64,000 nt of DNA from positions 124,001 to 188,000 of the forward strand of contig MCFG01000045.1 of assembly GCA_002104895.1 (NCBI GenBank). The letters are read 5' to 3'. Position 1 is the first letter of the stretch, and each line of letters begins with the position of its first letter. The translations under genes and the position numbers were made by a program. The DNA comes from Anaeromyces robustus. Taxonomy: Eukaryota; Neocallimastigomycota; Neocallimastigomycetes; Neocallimastigales; Neocallimastigaceae. Under the pieces are notes generated by a model. The model was not told the origin of the DNA and did no database searches. It was given only the letters and a program-made list of their open reading frames with translations. Positions 39,401 to 64,000 of the stretch are shown here, piece after piece.

Positions 39401-40931
39401 CAACAAGGATAATAAATTGATTAGGTACATAATCCAAATGGCTCTTTTTAATTTGTCGATACTTCAAGCTTTTGATTCTTTGAAGACAGTAAATATTACG
39501 TGACATATGGAACATTGATTTCCTAATTTCAGTAGAAGATGTAATTTCAAGGTCCTCTGCAATTGAATTAGAAGTATTAATAAACTTATCAACTAGATCA
39601 TCAATAGAAAGAGAAGGATTATTAAAGATCTCATTATTTAAAATAGCAAACTTGTTATTGTCAACAATATCGTTTTTCATTTCCTTACAGCGAATCCTAT
39701 TCCATTGAACAACCTTTTTTGGGTGAGTAAAGGAGAGATCAACAAAATTTTTCTTACAATATACTAACATTGGTTTATGATCAGAGACTGGGTGATAATC
39801 AATAAAAGAAGCATACGATATAAGGTTCAACATTTTATAATTAACCAAAGCATGATCAATATCTGAAGATAGATTACCTTGAACCCAAGAGATTCTTGAA
39901 CTATTGAGAGGTAAAATCATCCAACCATTAATTTGTGATATTTTTTCTTCAAGGTCCACTGTTTTCATGTTAAAATCTCCAACAAGAATAGAAGCATGAT
40001 CACGATGAATATTAAGCCATTCAATAACTTCTGCTAAAGCACACTTCACTTGTGTAGAATGAGAGCTGACGGGGATATATACATTTCCAACAGAGCATTT
40101 AGAGTCGTAGATATTATAATTGGTTAAGGAAATAATGTAATTAAATGAATTCTCTTCAAGTATTGCTTGACAAGATTTATGATAACCTAAAAATAAACCT
40201 CTCATGCCTGGAATACTATCAACGGCTCTTCTAACAAAATAACGGTAATTGGGAATAGTGACTTTACATGGTTGACTACTATTGGAACCAGAACCATTCT
40301 TTGTTTCTTGAAAACAGAGGAAAAGAGGTTTGAATAATGTGATAAAGTATTCGATACTATCTTTCTTTTCATGGTTCCATCCATTGGTATTCCAACTGAG
40401 ACAAAAAGTAAACTTATCTTTGATAGAATTAAGAGAGTTGAGATTAGAGTGTATACTAACTAATGAGTTGCGTTGAGAAGAATCTGAAGTATTAGATTGT
40501 GAGGATGTTGTAGTAGAATTACTTTGGTTATTAATTGAATCATTAAAGTTTGTTGAAGAAGAAAATAGTTGATTTCTGGTCTGTTGAAGTGATCTTTTAC
40601 GAATATAATGAGTGCAATTACTATACGACAAGCGAGCATTTGAGATATGTGATACAAATTTCTTTTTGAAATCATCAAATTTGAAGTCAGATGATAAAAC
40701 CTTGATCCTAAAATACCAACCTCTAGAACACATAGATCGTTTAACTGAAAGAATGTACTTGTTGAACTCCTTAAATTTCGATTCCAGAAAATCCATCATA
40801 TATGCATTGGTCCATGAGTGAAGGCCATTGATGAAGATAATGCTAGTGTTGTTAATATCAATTCCATAACAACGGAAACCACGAACAAAAACATTACTAT
40901 TTTCGTTACTATTATAAAAATTCCGTACCAT
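36472..40931 (-). mobile_element. Near full-length LINE (non-LTR retrotransposon), frameshifted
   Basis: On the minus strand the element runs from about 40931 down to a 3' UTR ending ..ACAAATTGTGTGCCATT and a poly(A) seen as a T run at 36472-36495. It carries an AP-endonuclease and reverse transcriptase in one large frame and a zinc-cluster C-terminus. The 5' boundary is not defined; a second T run at 41007-41050 lies just beyond. No convincing target duplication was found. It is the same family as the fragment at 6471-7172. Confidence 0.9.
36726..40931 (-). pseudogene. LINE polyprotein: AP endonuclease + reverse transcriptase + zinc cluster, two frameshifts
   Basis: From the ATG at 40931 an unrecognised N-terminal part of about 180 residues (Ser/Asn-rich after residue 110) precedes an AP-type endonuclease (LSWNTNGW, CFQETK, VGDFNMK, DIDHAL, VSDHKPM) and a reverse transcriptase (GPDGI, YRGISL, FLDLKKAYDSV, GVRQGCPLSPI). 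Just after PLSPIL, near 38345, a one-base loss shifts the frame; RT continues in 37981-38367 with GLFANDIVL where F/YADD is expected. Near 37981 a second shift occurs in an A-rich run, and the C-terminal part (36726 to about 37975) holds CPNCCSCCFHC..DHWFINC. With two shifts and the first motif-C aspartate changed to Asn, this copy should be inactive. Confidence 0.9.
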
Positions 40932-40993
40932 TGTGATTATATATATTTAATATTGAAAAAAATAAAAAAGAAAAATGAAAGTGCTAAACTAAA

Positions 40994-41050
<57 letters not shown>

Positions 41051-41053
<3 letters not shown>

Positions 41054-41690
41054 TAAAAAGATCGAGTTAAAAAAATGTAGACTAGTAATAACTGAATGTA
41101 AATTTTTCACTGTTGTTTAAATTTTACAATTGTTTATCTTCTTTACACTATTATAAAAACACTTTTAGAATATTGATAGTTGTTATAAAAATCTCTTTTT
41201 GCGAATGTAAATATATTTGAAATCTTGTAAATTCTTAAATTCATGAAATTAAAAAAAAAGTTAAAGGTGAAGAACTCAAAAATAACTATTCTAAATTCTA
41301 ATAAAGTATAAGCACATGCATTTGAGTGAATCAGGCTCATACAATAATTAACGCAATTACAATGGATTCATACAGTGATAATATACAGAAATACATGAAA
41401 GGTAAATTTAAAAGAAAATACAAATATCTCATTTCCTGCATATCCAGCTTATACATATTATTAGAAAAAAGAACAATTATTTAGGAGACTTCATAAAATG
41501 CACTTAACGTCGCCATGTATCGACAGGCATTTACCCTCTTCTGAGCATTCCAAATGAATGGAAGTACAGGTCCTCAGAAGAGAAAAAATTAAATTTAAAA
41601 AAGATAAAAATATAGTTCATCAAGTGCTACTTATTTGACTTTTTATTAAGAAAGAAATTTCCCTTCTTAATTAATTTTAGTGGTTAAGCA
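41051..41690. other. Unidentified segment of higher complexity beside a 44-base T run
   Basis: Composition and word complexity exceed normal spacer (e.g. AACGTCGCCATGTATCGACA near 41508), and it begins directly after the T run 41007-41050. This would fit the body of a minus-strand retroposed sequence with a poly(A) tail, or the LINE's 5' region. It contains a hairpin with arms CTCTTCTGAG (41536-41545) and CTCAGAAGAG (41573-41582). The longest frames are short and unrecognised. Confidence 0.4.
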
Positions 41691-41885
41691 AAAGCTTTAA
41701 TTATTATTATTAATTATAATAATATATAAATATAAAAATTATAATAATAATAATAATAATAATAATATAGAATAATAATAATAATAATAATAATATATAA
41801 ATATAAAAAGTATAATAATAATAATAATAATAATAATATAGAATAATAATAATAAATAATAATAAATAATAATAATAATAATATA

Positions 41886-41918
<33 letters not shown>

Positions 41919-43487
41919 ATAATGAATAATAAATAATAATAAATAATAATAATAATAATGAAAATAATGAAGAATGAATAATAATAATAATAATAATAAT
42001 AATGATAATAATGATAATGATAATAAATAATAATAATAATAACAATAACAATATTTACAATAATAATAATCATTAAATAATAATAATAATAATAAATTAT
42101 TAATAGTAATAATACTTACTCTATCTTGGTTTGTTTTTAATAAAATAATAAATAACATAGAAAAGAGAAAAATAAGCCGTTTGTAAAACCACCATTTTCA
42201 ATATAAATATCAAAAATTATAAAACAAATAAATAGTTTATAATAATTGGAAATAATAAATATAAATTAAGAATAAAAAAAAATTGAAACACAAAAAAAAA
42301 TAAAAATTGACATAAAAAGAATAGAAATAATAAAAATAAAAAAAAAATGGAAATTTTAATTAAAATTTTTTAAATAATAAAGTTTAATATAAACTTTAAT
42401 GTTTTGTGGTTGGTTATTTTATTTATCAGTCAAAAACATATAAAATAAAAAAAGTAAATAATAATAAATTTTAATAGATACAATGAATTAAATTATATTG
42501 TTACATTATATTACATTATATTGTATTATATTGATATATGACTTAATCCTATTTCTTAGCAATTTTTAACATGAAGATACACAAAATAAATTAAATATTA
42601 ATTAAATATAAAAATATAAAAATAGAATTAATAAATAAATTATTAAATAAAGTTTAAGATGATCATTAACAAAAAAAAAAAAAAATTAGATAATGAAAAA
42701 AAAATTTAAAAAAATATTCAACAAACAAAAAAAAGATTAAAAATAAAAAAATAAAAAAATAAAAAATAATATATAAAAAAAATATTTGTTACATATAAAA
42801 TTATAATATAAAATTATAAAAGAAAAAAAGTATAAAATTTAATATTTTAAATATTTTCATATTTCATATTGTTATTTTTATTTTTATTTTAATTATTTAT
42901 TTAAATATAATTTTTTTTATTATTGACAAAGAAGAATTAACAATGCAATTTTGTGCTTTATTATATTAATTTCCAATTTTTTATATTTTGTGTTTTATTA
43001 TAGTTTTATTATTTTATTAATTATTATTTTATTTTTATTTATGATATATAATTGTTTTATAAATTTTTTTTTTTCAAATAATATTGATGTTTTATGTTTT
43101 ATAGTTAATTATTATTATTTTAATTACTATTAAACTTTATATTATATAATTATATTATATAATAATATATAATATATAATATATAATCAATAATATTTAT
43201 TAAATATGAATAATAACAACAATATATATTAATTAATATAACAGGATCAACAATTTATTTCCTTAAATTTTTTTTTTTTTTTTTTGTATAAACAATTTAT
43301 AATTGAGATACTTTCTATATATATACAATTTTTTCTTCATTTTTATTCTTTCAGTAATGAATATTATCTTTCTGTAATAGCATTACAATTTATGAAAAAA
43401 TTATAACGTTTTATTAATTGATAAGAAGGAATAATAACAAATTATTTATTTAATTAAAAAAAAAAAAGAAAAAGAAAATTTTACAAA
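41691..43487. other. Microsatellite and A+T-rich spacer; no gene seen
   Basis: TAA/AAT arrays with TATAGAATAATAA interruptions (41700-42110) produce the nested Y/I/L-rich minus-strand frames there. The rest is A+T-rich with TTACATTATA repeats (about 42500-42530). The frame 42951-43133 (Phe/Ile-rich) is unsupported. Confidence 0.6.
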
Positions 43488-44837
43488 ATGAAATTATATA
43501 TTTTTGTAGTTTTAGTTTATTTAATGTTAATTACATTTACAAATAGTAATCCCATTGAAGAAAATGATGTAATCGAGGTTAATAAAAGAGGTATCGGAGC
43601 TTATGTTGATTCAATTGGTAATTACATTTTTAGTAAAAATATAAAGTAAGTCAATATAAATATTTTTTCTATTATATATATATATATATTTATTTTTTTT
43701 TAAGAAAATTAATTATTTTAATGAATTATTCTTATTTTTTTTATTTATTTATTTTATTTTTTAAATTTAAAATTATTATTTAGACGTAACGTAAAATATA
43801 ATAGTTCTAGAGTTCTTGATATCTATTATTTAGATAAAAATAATAATTCTACAAATAATAATACTGAAATTTCTAAAAGACCTGTAGTCATTTACCTTTA
43901 TGGTGGTATTTGGTTTTTAGGTATGTAGAATTATAGAACGAATAATAAATAAAAAAAAAAAAATAAATAAACATAATTTTTTTATTATAAGAAATTTATA
44001 TAATATTATTAATATGAAATTTATATAATTTATTTTGAATTTATTTTGAAAAAAAAAATAATAAATTAAATAAACTAAATTAAACTAAACTAAACTAAAC
44101 TAAAATAAAATAAAATAAAATAAAATAAAATAAAATAAAATAAAATAAAATAAAATAAAATAAAATAAAAAGGTGAAAAAAGTTTATATACTAAACTTGG
44201 TGACTTTTTAAATGATAATGGATATATTGCTGTTGTTCCAAATTATATACAATTTCCATATGGTAACGCTGATGACATGATTAGTGATATAGCAGATGCT
44301 TTAGATTGGGTTTACAATAATATTGAAGAATATGGTGGTGATAATCAAAATTTGATAGTGATAGGTCATTCCTCTGGTGCACATTTAACAGCTCTTGGTA
44401 TGATTAAATCTTCTCTTGGATTACCATCAGGTAAATCAATAACTAAAAAATTCCCACCAATTAAAAAATCAATTTTATTAGCTGGTCCATATGATTTTGA
44501 TATTTATACTGAAAAAGAAAATGATAGTAACTTTGAAGCCTTTGCTTCTTATCTTTTAGGTTCTAAACAATCTTGTCCAACTGATATTTTAGAAGAATAT
44601 CCAGATAAATCTATTCCAAATTTTGGAGTTGGTCATATTATTATTGTTCAAATTCAAGATGATGAATTTGTTCCTGAACCTTCTTCTCCTGGTTTATTTA
44701 AAGAAATAGAAAGAACTAGTGATTCTTCAGTAGAACTTTATTTAGCTGAAGGTTTTAATCATTGTGGTATTACTGAAGGTACCATGGAGGGTAATAAAAG
44801 AGCTCAAGATGTTCTTTTATATCTTTTATTAAAATAA
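43488..44837 (+). CDS. Secreted alpha/beta-hydrolase esterase (Aes/BD-FAE or ICME-like group)
   Basis: Three exons join(43488..43645, 43784..43920, 44173..44837), phases closing to 319 aa. A signal peptide (about 1-20, MKLYIFVVLVYLMLITFTNS) is followed by a short propeptide-like stretch with KRGIG. The hydrolase core has an oxyanion-hole motif YLYGGIWFLG (about 90-99), nucleophile Ser165 in GHSSGAH, an acidic residue at 261/262 in QDDEFVP and His295 in FNHCG, in the correct order and spacing. The family includes carboxylesterases, feruloyl/acetylxylan esterases and isoprenylcysteine methylesterases; the YGGxW form is shared by the last group, but a secreted carbohydrate or lipid esterase is more likely here. 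It carries no dockerin and, unlike the intronless esterase upstream, has introns; intron 2 contains an (AAACT/AAAAT)n array. Confidence 0.85.
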
Positions 44838-45446
44838 AATAATAAGAAAATTTTAAAAAAAATATTTTTTATAAAAAAAAAAAAAATTTAATGATTAATT
44901 TTATATAATTTACATAAGTATATATATAATTATTTTATATGAAATTTGTCATATATAAAAAAAAATGTAATATCATTTATAATTATATATATATGTACAT
45001 ATAGATATTTCATAATTTTATAAATATTTACTTTATTACCTAAAGTTTATTTATTACTTTTTTTTTTTTTTTTAAAAAAAAAATTAATACCATTTCATAA
45101 TCATATCTTATTTCAATAGTTTATTATTTATAATATATTTTTTTTTAAAACAAAAAAAAAAAAAAAAAAACGAATAACTCCATTTTATTGATTAAAATGA
45201 GTCAATTATTCATAATAGTTAAAATAAAATATGTATTTTTTTATAATAAAATATTAATAATTACTAATAATAAAAAAAAATTATAATATTTATTTTTAAT
45301 AATAATATGAAAGATGTAAGTTTTTTTTTTTTTCTCTCTTTTTGTTATACATTAATATTAATATGTTACTTATTACATAAAATATTCATTAGAGAATCAT
45401 TATTTATTTATGAAGAAAAAAAAGGAAAATATTTTAAATAATTGAC

Positions 45447-45494
<48 letters not shown>

Positions 45495-45987
45495 TTTTTT
45501 AATTTATTATATTTACAATAAAAGTAATACACTGAAGTAATAATATAATTTTTTCTAATTTTTGCTTTATTATATTAGTATTAATATTAGTATTAAATAT
45601 GAAAAAAGGACAAAACAAAACAATATATATATAATTTGATTAATAATATAAAAACAATGACAAAACAAATACAAATTGGAAAAAAAAAAAAAAAAAAAAA
45701 ACGTTAATAATTTTTTTATATACCAATTAAAACATAATAATAATATCTATAAAAAAATAATGAATAATGATATAAAACTTAAAATTATGATTAAAAAACA
45801 TTAATATAAAAAAAAATTAAAATAATTTAATGGGTCAATAGGAATGATATTTTTAAATATAATAATTACTTATATAAGATTTTATATAAATAAATTAAAT
45901 TATTATATTTATTGTTTATTGTTTAAAATTTATTAATTTAAAATTATTTTATTTTTAATTTTTTTTTTTTTTATTTTTTTTATTTTT
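44838..45987. other. A+T-rich spacer between convergent genes; no gene seen
   Basis: Poly(A)/poly(T) runs and a TTTA array (about 45450-45497). It separates the end of the plus-strand esterase from the end of the minus-strand Integrator-like gene, so both terminators must lie here. Confidence 0.6.
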
Positions 45988-52306
<6,319 letters not shown>

Positions 52307-53165
52307 GTTTAATACTTTATTTTATCCTTTTTTTTTTTTTTTTTTTTTTATTAAAATTATTATAGTGATTTCATTGAATGATTATATTATATATAACGAA
52401 ATTTAATTTTTAAAAATTAATTTCATTTAATAATTTTTTCCTCTTTATAAATTGAATTAAATTAATATATATATAATATAATTTAATAAAAATAATAAAA
52501 GAAAAGGAATTTTATATATAATTATATTTTAAAATTTATATATGTTATAAATTATAATTAATAAATGTATCATTAATTTTTAAATATAATAAAATATATA
52601 AATATATATAATTACTTTTATTATAATAAAATTGTATATAAAGTTTTGATTATTTTTTTATATACGCATTGCTTAATAAAGAAAATTAAAAGAAAAAATT
52701 TAAATTTTTAAATTAAATTAAAAAAAAACTAATATATTTATGAAAAAAAAAAAAAGTTTTTTTTTGTATATATACTATTTTTAAAATTTAAATTTCTAAT
52801 TTCTAGATTTCTGATTTTTATTACCCTCTAAAGGAATAAATAATACAAATATTTAATTCTATTAGTTGTACAATATACATAATATATATATTTATATTTA
52901 TATTTATATTTATATTTATATTTATTATTTAATATTTATGTTTTTAATATATCAATATATCATATCAATATTAATTAAAAAATAAAAAAATAAAAATAAA
53001 AATAAATTATTAAAAATTAAATTTCTGTATAATTTATAAATATAATTTTATTAAAATAAGTTTTAATGCAATATATAAAATCAACTGTACAATTATTCTT
53101 TTATTATTATGATTATTATTATGATTATGATTATTATTATTATGATTATGATTATTATTATTATG

Positions 53166-53252
<87 letters not shown>

Positions 53253-53529
53253 TAATTAATTAATTAAACAATTAGATTAATCATTTTTTTTACATTAATT
53301 TTAATAAAAATTAAATAGATTGATAAAAAAACTTTTTAAAAAGATTAATTATAATAATATTATAATGAAAATTTTATTTCCAAAAAATAGAAAAAAAGAA
53401 AAGAAAAAAAAAAGAAAAAAAAAATAAATAACAATATCAAATCAAAAAAATAAATAAATATTTAAATATAAATTTATAAATAAACAACTATAAAAAATTA
53501 TTAAATCATAATATTATAATTGTAAATCA
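52307..53529. other. Spacer between two minus-strand genes; no gene seen
   Basis: Should hold the promoter of the INTS5-like gene and the terminator of the kelch/FN3 gene. Contains TTTATA repeats (about 52890-52922), a TTA array with ATGATT interruptions (53103-53250) and poly(A). There is no recognisable motif. Confidence 0.55.
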
Positions 53530-60311
<6,782 letters not shown>

Positions 60312-62189
60312 TTATGAACATTTACCGTAGTTGTCTTGACAACCAAGTGAACAATAATCTGTAGAAGTACCACAATAACCATCATAGGAACAACATTGAC
60401 CAGAAGGACAACTACCATAACCTAAACCACATCTTCTTGAAGAAGATTGTTCTATTTGACATGATCCATATTTTCTTTGACAACCATTCGTTGAAGTACA
60501 ATAAATTTTATTAGTTTCACAATAACCATAAAGTGAACAACATTGATTAGATGAACATGAACGATTAGCAGCATTAATACCACAACTATAACTATAGTAA
60601 CCATTCTTAGAATATACCACTTTTTTACCATTATTAACAAAATAATTTGGTGTTGGAATTTTACTATCCTCAATAACATCTTTTTGAGCTAATTTAAGTA
60701 AATAATCTTTCATAATATTAGAATTAAACTTTTGTCCTTGATTTTCACTCATAATACATGCAGCAACACCAGCAACAATTGGTGATGAGAAAGAAGTACC
60801 GGAAACACTATTTCTAAATTCAGCTTCTTCACCATATTTATAATTAACATAAGCATTACCTGGAGCATAAATATCAACTTTATCACCATAATTAGACCAA
60901 CTAGCTTTTTGATAAATTTTAGAAGTCATTTTTACATAATAGGAATCTGGATTACCAATAGCACCAACACAAATAACTTCTGAATAAACACATGGAACAA
61001 CGAAAGTATTTGATTTTGTTTCAACTAAACTATTTTCATTACCAGCACTAGAGATAAGAACAACATTTTCATTATTTAATTCTTTTAATAATTGATGAAA
61101 ATGATTTTCAAAATAGGAACTATTCTTATCCACAAAATCACCAAAAGACATATTAATAATAGATTTATTTTTACGAATAATACTAGATTTAGCATATTTC
61201 ATAACAGCAAGAATATTTGCCCATTCATAATTAACAGCAGTAAGACCATAAATATTAGCTCTTCTAGCTACACCATATAAATTACCAGCAGCTGAATCTG
61301 ATACAGATGTACCATGAGTACCTTTTTTACCCATATTACAGAATTTTTTATTTGGAGAATAATAAAGACTACCATTATTATCAGCATAAACAGGACATTC
61401 AACGGTACGTTCTTGAGTATTTGAAAATTCATCATGTCTGAAATCAAAATTAGCATCAATAATAATAATATCAATATCTTTACCAGCAGTATATGGGTAA
61501 TAATAATAATCATCATATTCTTTAATTAAATTTTCACTAAAGCTACCTTGAGAAAGTAAAGAAAGATTACTTGGGGCATTTTTTTTAATTTCAACATTTC
61601 TCCAACCAGTTTCTTTTATAATTTCATTTAAATTGTAATGATCATTTGAAGCATAAGGCTTAAAAGCACCACTTAATTCACAACCTTTAACATTTGGCAT
61701 AGCTTCTACTTTTTTTAAAATTATTGGAGAAAGATAAGCATAAAGAACAATTTCATCTTTAACTTCTGAAATAAAACGTGTTAAAGAATAATCATTATTA
61801 TCTACTAAAATATCACCATTATCATCATCATCATTATTATCAGTAGTGTTTTTATTATCTCTTTTTTTCAATTTAGTATCTAATTCTTCTAATTCTTCAA
61901 CTTTTTCAGGATTTTTAAATGTTTCAATATTATCTAAAATTAATTCATGAATTTCATTAATCATAAATTTGGTTAATTCTTCTTTTCCTTGATGAGAATT
62001 TAAATTTCTTCTTGTAATTTTACTTTTTTCTGGTATAATAGTAGTATTAATAAAAATCATATAGAACTTATCTTCATTTTTATTTTTATTTTCATTTACT
62101 GAAGATTCAGTTTTTTTTGGGTAGGCATAACTTTTTAATATTACATTAAATAAACCCAATAAAAAGAATAAATATATGAAACTTTTCAT
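60312..62189 (-). CDS. Secreted subtilisin-like serine protease (S8) with two C-terminal chitin-binding (CBM18) domains
   Basis: Intronless, 625 aa. A signal peptide (about 1-22, MKSFIYLFFLLGLFNVIL..) precedes a propeptide of about 200 residues with an Asn/Asp-rich stretch (112-132). The S8 catalytic domain shows Asp245 (IIIIDANFD), His292 (KGTHGTSV), oxyanion Asn384 (SSAGNEN) and Ser466 (GTSFSSPIVAG), in correct order. Two cysteine-rich hevein-like modules follow: about 536-577 (CSSNQCCSLYGYC) and 587-624 (CPSGQCCSYDGYCG). The enzyme should be secreted and held on chitin, its own wall or that of other fungi; roles in wall remodelling or competition are inference. The usual DSG around the Asp is DAN. 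No dockerin is present. The ATG at 62189 is the only start giving a signal peptide. Confidence 0.95.
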   Translation of the reverse strand: MKSFIYLFFLLGLFNVILKSYAYPKKTESSVNENKNKNEDKFYMIFINTTIIPEKSKITRRNLNSHQGKEELTKFMINEIHELILDNIETFKNPEKVEELEELDTKLKKRDNKNTTDNNDDDDNGDILVDNNDYSLTRFISEVKDEIVLYAYLSPIILKKVEAMPNVKGCELSGAFKPYASNDHYNLNEIIKETGWRNVEIKKNAPSNLSLLSQGSFSENLIKEYDDYYYYPYTAGKDIDIIIIDANFDFRHDEFSNTQERTVECPVYADNNGSLYYSPNKKFCNMGKKGTHGTSVSDSAAGNLYGVARRANIYGLTAVNYEWANILAVMKYAKSSIIRKNKSIINMSFGDFVDKNSSYFENHFHQLLKELNNENVVLISSAGNENSLVETKSNTFVVPCVYSEVICVGAIGNPDSYYVKMTSKIYQKASWSNYGDKVDIYAPGNAYVNYKYGEEAEFRNSVSGTSFSSPIVAGVAACIMSENQGQKFNSNIMKDYLLKLAQKDVIEDSKIPTPNYFVNNGKKVVYSKNGYYSYSCGINAANRSCSSNQCCSLYGYCETNKIYCTSTNGCQRKYGSCQIEQSSSRRCGLGYGSCPSGQCCSYDGYCGTSTDYCSLGCQDNYGKCS

Positions 62190-63313
62190 TTTTTTATTTA
62201 ATTTTTATTTTTATTTTTTATCTTATTTTTTTTTTATTTTTATTTTTTTTTTATTTTTATTTTTATTTTTATTTTTTTTTATTTTTTGATACTTCAATTT
62301 AAATATAATATATCTGTATAAAAATATTTATTAAATTTTTTTAATTTTTAGTTTTTTTTTTATAAGCTTTATTATTAGCTTATTGAATAATCAATATTCA
62401 GTGTCAAGGATAAAAGTATTTACAAATTAAAAACTTATCCTTTTTTTTAATTTAAAACTTCAACTCATATGAGGTTTATTTTTCTTTTTATACCTTTTTT
62501 TTTTTTTTTTATTTATATTAAAAAACAAATTGAAATTTAATTAATTAAATTTTCATTTTACATTTCTTAATTTATTATAATTTAATACATAATATATATT
62601 ATATATATTTTATTTACTCATTTTTTTATTAATGAATGATTTACTAATTTGTTTTTTTTTTTTTTTATTTTTATTTTTTTTTTTTTTTTTATTTTTTATT
62701 TAATTATAAAATAAATTAAAATAATCATTGTGTAACCAATTTAATAATATAAAAATACAAAAATACAAAAATTAAAGAAACAAAAATAAAAAAAAAAATA
62801 AAATAAAAAATTAAAAAATAAACGGACTTTATTTTTTTTAAAAAAAAAAAAAAAATTTTTTTAAAAAAATAATTTGTTAATCCTTATTTTTTTTTTTTTA
62901 TTAATTAATATTTATTAAAATATTTTATTAAATATTTATTATTAAATATTAAATCCTATTTTTACTTTTGTTTTTATTTTTTTTTGTAATGATTCATATG
63001 AATCATTGATAAATATTCAATCAGAACTTTAATAACAATAATATAAATATTATTCTATCTATTAATGTTTTTAATATATAAGAAGTAGAATATATAATAA
63101 TTGATTGATATTATGATAAGTATTAGATAATTATAAAATTTCATAACTATTTAATCGAGAAAAAAAAACATAAAAATAAAAAAAATATTTATATTTAATA
63201 TAAAAAAATAAATATAATTAATTACTTTATATTTATAAAAGAATATATCGCATCAATAACAACAACAATAATAATAATGATAAGATTTAATAAACTAATA
63301 TTGATATAATAAA
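62190..63313. other. A+T-rich spacer upstream of the protease; no gene seen
   Basis: Poly(T)/poly(A) tracts. A 20-bp perfect palindrome AATGATTCATATGAATCATT lies at 62988-63007. No gene evidence. Confidence 0.55.
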
Positions 63314-63332
63314 ATGGCTTATACACTCACTA
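63314..63332 (+). CDS. Possible first exon of a gene continuing beyond the window
   Basis: ATGGCTTATACACTCACTAT.. encodes MAYTLTIN and is followed by a donor-like G|GTAAATAA at about 63339; the exact exon end is uncertain. The sequence is less A+T-rich than its surroundings. Many genes here have short first exons of this kind, but no second exon was identified before 64000, so this is only a candidate. Confidence 0.25.
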
Positions 63333-63339
63333 TAAATGG

Positions 63340-64000
63340 TAAATAACACCACAATTATTGACATTTCAATAAATAATAATTACTAATAATGAATTAATAT
63401 ATTAAAAATGAAATAAAATAAAATAAAATGAAAAATAAAAAAAACCACTTTTTTTTAATATATTTTTAATTTTAATTTTAATTTTAATTTTTTATTAATT
63501 TAATCAATTTAATTTAATTTAATTTAGCATATTTAATGTAATTTTTTGTTGTAAAATAAAAATAAAATTATTGACATAATAATAATAATAATAATATACA
63601 AACCTTGGAAAACAAAAAAAAAAAGTTAATTTAATGACTCTCACCACAAAGTTTATATAATAATAATAATTTATTTATGACAACGTTGTACATAACCGTA
63701 GAAAAAAAGTAAAAAAAGTATATTTATTATGTTATAAACATAAGAAATATTTGTATATATTTTTTATTATTTTGAATTTAATTATAGAAATTTTTATTAT
63801 TATTAATTAAATAAAAAAAAAAAAAAAAAAAAAAAAAAAACACCACATAAACTTTATACAGTATTGTATATACATTGTCAAATATTTTTAATATATATCT
63901 AAAATATTATTTTTACCATATCAAAAAAGTTACTTTAAATAAATAATATATATATATTCTTGTTAATGAATCACGAAGTTATTTTATTTTTATTTTATTT
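63340..64000. other. A+T-rich end of window; no gene seen
   Basis: Homopolymers and TAATAATAA stretches. A few mixed stretches (63600-63710) could be exon remnants or part of the candidate intron, but no frame is convincing. Confidence 0.4.

Noticed and set aside
41670-41695. AGTGGTTAAG resembling a Pol III A box
   Set aside because: No B box at the proper distance; a microsatellite follows.
42951-43133. Phe/Ile-rich 60-codon frame as a small membrane protein
   Set aside because: Composition matches plain A+T spacer and there is no homology or gene-like codon use; 60081-60317 and 22202-22564 were rejected for the same reason.

Overview
The window looks like nuclear DNA of an anaerobic gut fungus (Neocallimastigomycota; genus not resolved). 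Three things suggest this. Intergenic DNA is extremely A+T rich and full of homopolymers and TAA/TTTA microsatellites. There are several fungal-type dockerin (CBM10-like) domains fused to a plant-cell-wall esterase or standing alone. Intron-rich eukaryotic genes with GTAAGT/GTAAAT..AG introns sit beside intronless carbohydrate-active genes. All gene models below were made by eye; for multi-exon genes I chained splice sites so that the reading phase closes at every junction.

Layout. 1-385: 3' end of a hexapeptide sugar O-acetyltransferase. 3.4-11.6 kb: a cellulosome-type cluster with an intact secreted feruloyl esterase carrying two dockerins, a decayed paralogue broken by a LINE insertion and other lesions, a secreted protein made only of two dockerins, and a further gene remnant. 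Three of these share a 31-bp upstream motif. 12.7-18.3 kb: mobile and fold-back DNA, comprising a nested inverted-repeat region, a 1.13-kb non-autonomous DNA transposon with repeated TIR subunits, and a tRNA-headed SINE with a 13-bp target duplication. 22.9-25.0 kb: a 3-exon seven-transmembrane receptor, possibly STE3-like. 26.2-27.0 kb: a 5'-truncated LINE. 31.7-34.8 kb: a 5-exon gene fusing a solute-binding-protein ectodomain to a class C GPCR. 36.5-40.9 kb: a nearly full-length but frameshifted LINE, same family as the copy at 6.5 kb. 43.5-44.8 kb: a 3-exon secreted alpha/beta hydrolase. 46.0-52.3 kb (minus): a 17-exon gene whose assembled product (1065 aa) resembles Integrator subunit 5. 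53.5-58.8 kb (minus): a 14-exon kelch + fibronectin-III protein with host-cell-factor-like architecture. 60.3-62.2 kb (minus): an intronless secreted subtilisin-like protease with two C-terminal CBM18 chitin-binding domains.

How the parts fit. The esterase, the double-dockerin protein and perhaps the acetyltransferase and alpha/beta hydrolase belong to extracellular biomass breakdown. The solute-binding/GPCR fusion could sense the soluble products. The Integrator-5-like and HCF-like genes are candidate nuclear transcription factors and are the least expected content for a fungus. The rest is very A+T-rich spacer in which I found no supportable gene; those blocks are listed so the reader knows they were examined.
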